The translations under genes were made by a program, and so were the position numbers. DNA of 64,000 bases from Myxococcus sp. CA023 (GTDB lineage Bacteria; Myxococcota; Myxococcia; Myxococcales; Myxococcaceae), in assembly GCF_010998615.1 (NCBI RefSeq), contig NZ_JAAEAH010000038.1:1-64000 (forward strand), in the 5' to 3' direction. Shown in pieces: positions 62,801 to 64,000 of the stretch (the first letter of the stretch is position 1; each line of letters starts with the position of its first letter). The notes under the pieces were generated by a model. It had not been told where the DNA came from, made no database searches, and was given only the letters and a program-made list of their open reading frames with translations.

Positions 62801-64000
62801 GTGGATACGACGTCGCCGGTGGTGGTCATCACCACGCCCGCGGACGGCGCGGTGCTCGATGTGCCGGTGGTGACGTACTCCGGTACGACGGAGCCGGGCA
62901 GCACGGTGACGGTGGTGGTGGATGGCGTCACGGTGGGTACGGTGGTGGCCGACCCGTCCGGCAACTGGTCGCTCCCCGTGGGCGACACGCTGTCGGAGGG
63001 CCCCCACACGGTGTCCGTCACGGCGGAGGACGAGGCGGGCAACACCAGCACGACGGTGACGCACACGTTCATCGTGGACACGGAGCCGCCGGACACCCTC
63101 ATCATCTCGGGCCCGCCGCTGGCAGACGCGCCCGGCACCGCGACGTTCGACTTCGATTCGGACGAGTCCCCGGTGACGTACGAGTGCAGCCTGGACGGCG
63201 CGGCGTACGTGCCGTGCTCGGACCCGGTCACCTTCACGGGCCTGGCGGAAGGCAGCCACACGCTGAGCGTCCGCGCGATCGACGCAGCGGGCAACGTGGA
63301 CGACACGCCGGCCACCTACACCTGGTCGGTCGCGGTCGACACGGATGGCGACGGCCTGACGGACGCCGAGGAGGTTGTGCTGGGCACCGACCCGACCAAC
63401 CCCGACACGGACGGCGACGGACTGCCGGACGGCATCGAGGTGAATACCGCGGGGACGGATCCGCTCGACGACGACTCGGATGATGACGGCATCCTGGATG
63501 GCAACGAGGACGCCAACCACAACGGCATCGTCGATGATGGCGAGACGGACCCGAACAACTGGGATACCGATGGCGACCTGCTGTCGGACGGTCTGGAGCT
63601 GGGCCTCGCCGAGCCCCAGGGCGCCGACACGGACATGACGCGCTTCGTGGCGGACTCCGACCCGACCACGACGACGGACCCGCTCAACCCCGACACGGAC
63701 GGCGGCAGCGTGCGTGACGGCATCGAGGACGCCGACCGCAACGGCCGGGTGGACCCGGGCGAGACGGATCCGCTCAACCCCGCGGACGACGTCGACTCCG
63801 ACGGCGACGGCATCGACGACGCGACCGAAATCGCGTGGGGCCTGGACCCCAACGACGCGGACAGCGACGACGACGGCGTGCCGGACGGCATTGACGGCAT
63901 CACCGACACGGATGGTGACGGCCTCATCGACGCGTTGGATCCGGACAGCGACAACGACGGCATCCTGGATGGCACGGAGATGGGCGTGACGCTGGAGAGC
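59843..64000 (+). CDS. Giant secreted Ig-like / TSP3-repeat surface protein (partial, no stop in window)
   Basis: An open frame of 1386 codons from ATG 59843 to the window end. Signal peptide ~1-42 (LAIAPLVLLCAALLGPVAKA). A ~200-residue beta domain, then a Gly-rich region (~253-423; GGGGGSNAGAGGIGG-like) and an Ig-like module follow. Five 85-residue repeats run from ~567 to 991 (PDTTIVSGP ... TFDFSSNESPVTYECSLNG ... DAAGNVDPTPA), each with two Cys 10-11 residues apart. Two further Ig-like modules reach ~1162. From ~1166 there are Ca-binding TSP3-like repeats (DTDGDGLPDGIEVN, DDDSDDDGILDGNEDANHNG). It is probably cell-surface anchored or secreted; AgmC-type myxobacterial proteins look similar. 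Confidence 0.9.
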   Translation, partial: MNRKTFYVPLFSRAFRGRLGLAIAPLVLLCAALLGPVAKAAADSFGLGNGSSGALTVGVAGTVINSYTRVTAAVPAGQSFVTVASTTGFAAGNLVMVHQATGLTAPASGSQTPINLTGGPVGRWEFARIQSLTATRLNFSQPLTVAFAAVGTQAIRVPEYTSVTVNAAASLVAQPWNGTTGGVLAFLSQGPVSNVGAIHADGQGFRGGFAWNGDGDGCTAMDQAFPGGTEKGEGLVPGRFGAGNYPPASGTTGRGNIANAGGGGVCHNSGGGGGSNAGAGGIGGRTWVGEEAPAAREVGGLGGVSLTFDAVSYAVFGGGGGAGHGNDDAAGGGSAGGGVVFFRAASLSGAGRVSANGLAGVNAQGTGNDAAGGAGAGGTVYLRVTGGLACSANTVTARGGAGGSTTYDQHGTGGGGGGGRVLIQGATVGCTPVVTGGAAGTQPTASAPDGLTYGAAPGNPGVVAILPGAFPASVAAPVVTTPANGSTTGVRPVITGTAPANSTVVIFVDGVEVGRATADALGNFSFTPTADLSVGAHTVNAYAQLQGVSSVLSNTNSFTVVSDTTPPDTTIVSGPPAVTDSASATFDFSSNESPVTYECSLNGGPFVACTDPQTFTGLSEGDQTLAVRARDAAGNVDPTPATYAWTVDTIAPDTTIVSGPSGTTTSNSATFDFSSNESPVTYECSLDGGPFVACTDPQTFTGLADGAHTLAVRAVDAAGNVDSTPATRTWTVDATAPDTTIVSGPATVTNATIATFDFSSNESPVTYECSLNGAPFTACTDPQMFTGLSEGDQTLAVRAVDAAGNVDPTPATYAWTVDTTAPDTTIVSGPSGTTTSSSATFDFSSNESPVTYQCSLDGAPFVACTDPQTFTGLADGAHTLAVRAVDAAGNVDPTPATRTWTVDATAPDTTIVSGPPAVTNATSATFDFSSNESPVTYQCSLNGAPFTACTDPQMFTGLSEGDQTLAVRAVDAAGNVDPTPATYAWTVDTTSPVVVITTPADGAVLDVPVVTYSGTTEPGSTVTVVVDGVTVGTVVADPSGNWSLPVGDTLSEGPHTVSVTAEDEAGNTSTTVTHTFIVDTEPPDTLIISGPPLADAPGTATFDFDSDESPVTYECSLDGAAYVPCSDPVTFTGLAEGSHTLSVRAIDAAGNVDDTPATYTWSVAVDTDGDGLTDAEEVVLGTDPTNPDTDGDGLPDGIEVNTAGTDPLDDDSDDDGILDGNEDANHNGIVDDGETDPNNWDTDGDLLSDGLELGLAEPQGADTDMTRFVADSDPTTTTDPLNPDTDGGSVRDGIEDADRNGRVDPGETDPLNPADDVDSDGDGIDDATEIAWGLDPNDADSDDDGVPDGIDGITDTDGDGLIDALDPDSDNDGILDGTEMGVTLES
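61541..62815 (+). repeat. Five tandem 255-bp repeats in the giant surface protein gene
   Basis: Units start at 61541, 61796, 62051, 62306 and 62561, exactly 255 bp apart (85 codons). Units 1, 3 and 5 share one version (ending PATYAWTVD) and units 2 and 4 another (with SGTTTS and ending PATRTWTVD), so the pattern is A-B-A-B-A with a 510-bp super-period. Such near-identical DNA can expand or contract by recombination. Confidence 0.9.

Noticed and set aside
60404-63520. Very long minus-strand open frame (1038 codons) and a second one at 61465-63315
   Set aside because: Both are antisense to the repeat-rich surface-protein frame, are extremely Arg/His- or Ser/Val-rich, and repeat only because the sense DNA repeats. 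The + frame from 59843 has a signal peptide and known domains.

Overview
This is a chromosomal segment of a high-G+C predatory-type deltaproteobacterium (Myxococcota), almost certainly Myxococcus or a close relative. The strongest evidence is a CarD protein with an N-terminal CdnL-type domain and an HMGA-like tail of four AT-hooks, followed directly by a CarG-type, Gln-substituted archaemetzincin. A Ser/Thr kinase with an extracytoplasmic tail, many lipoproteins, a tandem PilZ protein and a giant Ig/Ca-repeat surface protein fit the same group.

Layout. 1-8645 (+): the export-apparatus part of a non-flagellar type III secretion system, sctF-like(partial)-sctI-sctJ-[FliG-like?]-sctQ-[FliO-like]-sctR-S-T-U-V. 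From sctQ onward the genes are mostly joined by 4-nt overlaps or very short gaps. No secretin, ATPase or tip gene is visible. 8657-17506: genes mostly on the minus strand: an IHF/HU protein, a YihY-type membrane protein, an RNase E/G with a very large insertion in its S1 domain and an RGG tail, a DUF3052 protein, acylphosphatase and NAD-dependent DNA ligase. 17507-19135 (+): Rho. 19161-27120: lipoproteins, an AI-2E-family permease, and a divergent amino-nitrogen module (class I glutamine amidotransferase / glutamine-synthetase-like ligase / Fe-alcohol dehydrogenase).

27307-31615 (-): carD-carG, continuing without a gap into a membrane protein and a GT39-type glycosyltransferase. 31698-36605: a small secreted protein, a Ser/Thr kinase, a lipoprotein, and an SRPBCC-ArsR pair with a clear promoter and palindromic operator. 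36831-39407: acyl-CoA dehydrogenase and a PilZ protein.

39527-59570 (+): the division and cell-wall (dcw) cluster mraZ-[STAS]-rsmH-ftsL-ftsI-murE-murF-mraY-murD-ftsW-murG-murC-murB-ddl-||-ftsQ-ftsA. A sigma70-like promoter and three GTGG boxes at 10-bp spacing (MraZ operator) lie in front. Between ddl and ftsQ a secreted metzincin-type protease lies in the opposite orientation, next to an AT-rich island; it looks like an insertion into an otherwise contiguous operon. The cluster closes with a classical terminator after ftsA; ftsZ is not in the window. 59843-64000 (+, runs off the end): a giant secreted protein with a Gly-rich region, five 85-residue Ig-like repeats and Ca-binding TSP3-like repeats, preceded by two identical palindromes 21 bp apart.

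No rRNA, tRNA, CRISPR or insertion sequence was recognised. All domain calls come from reading motifs by eye, without database searches.
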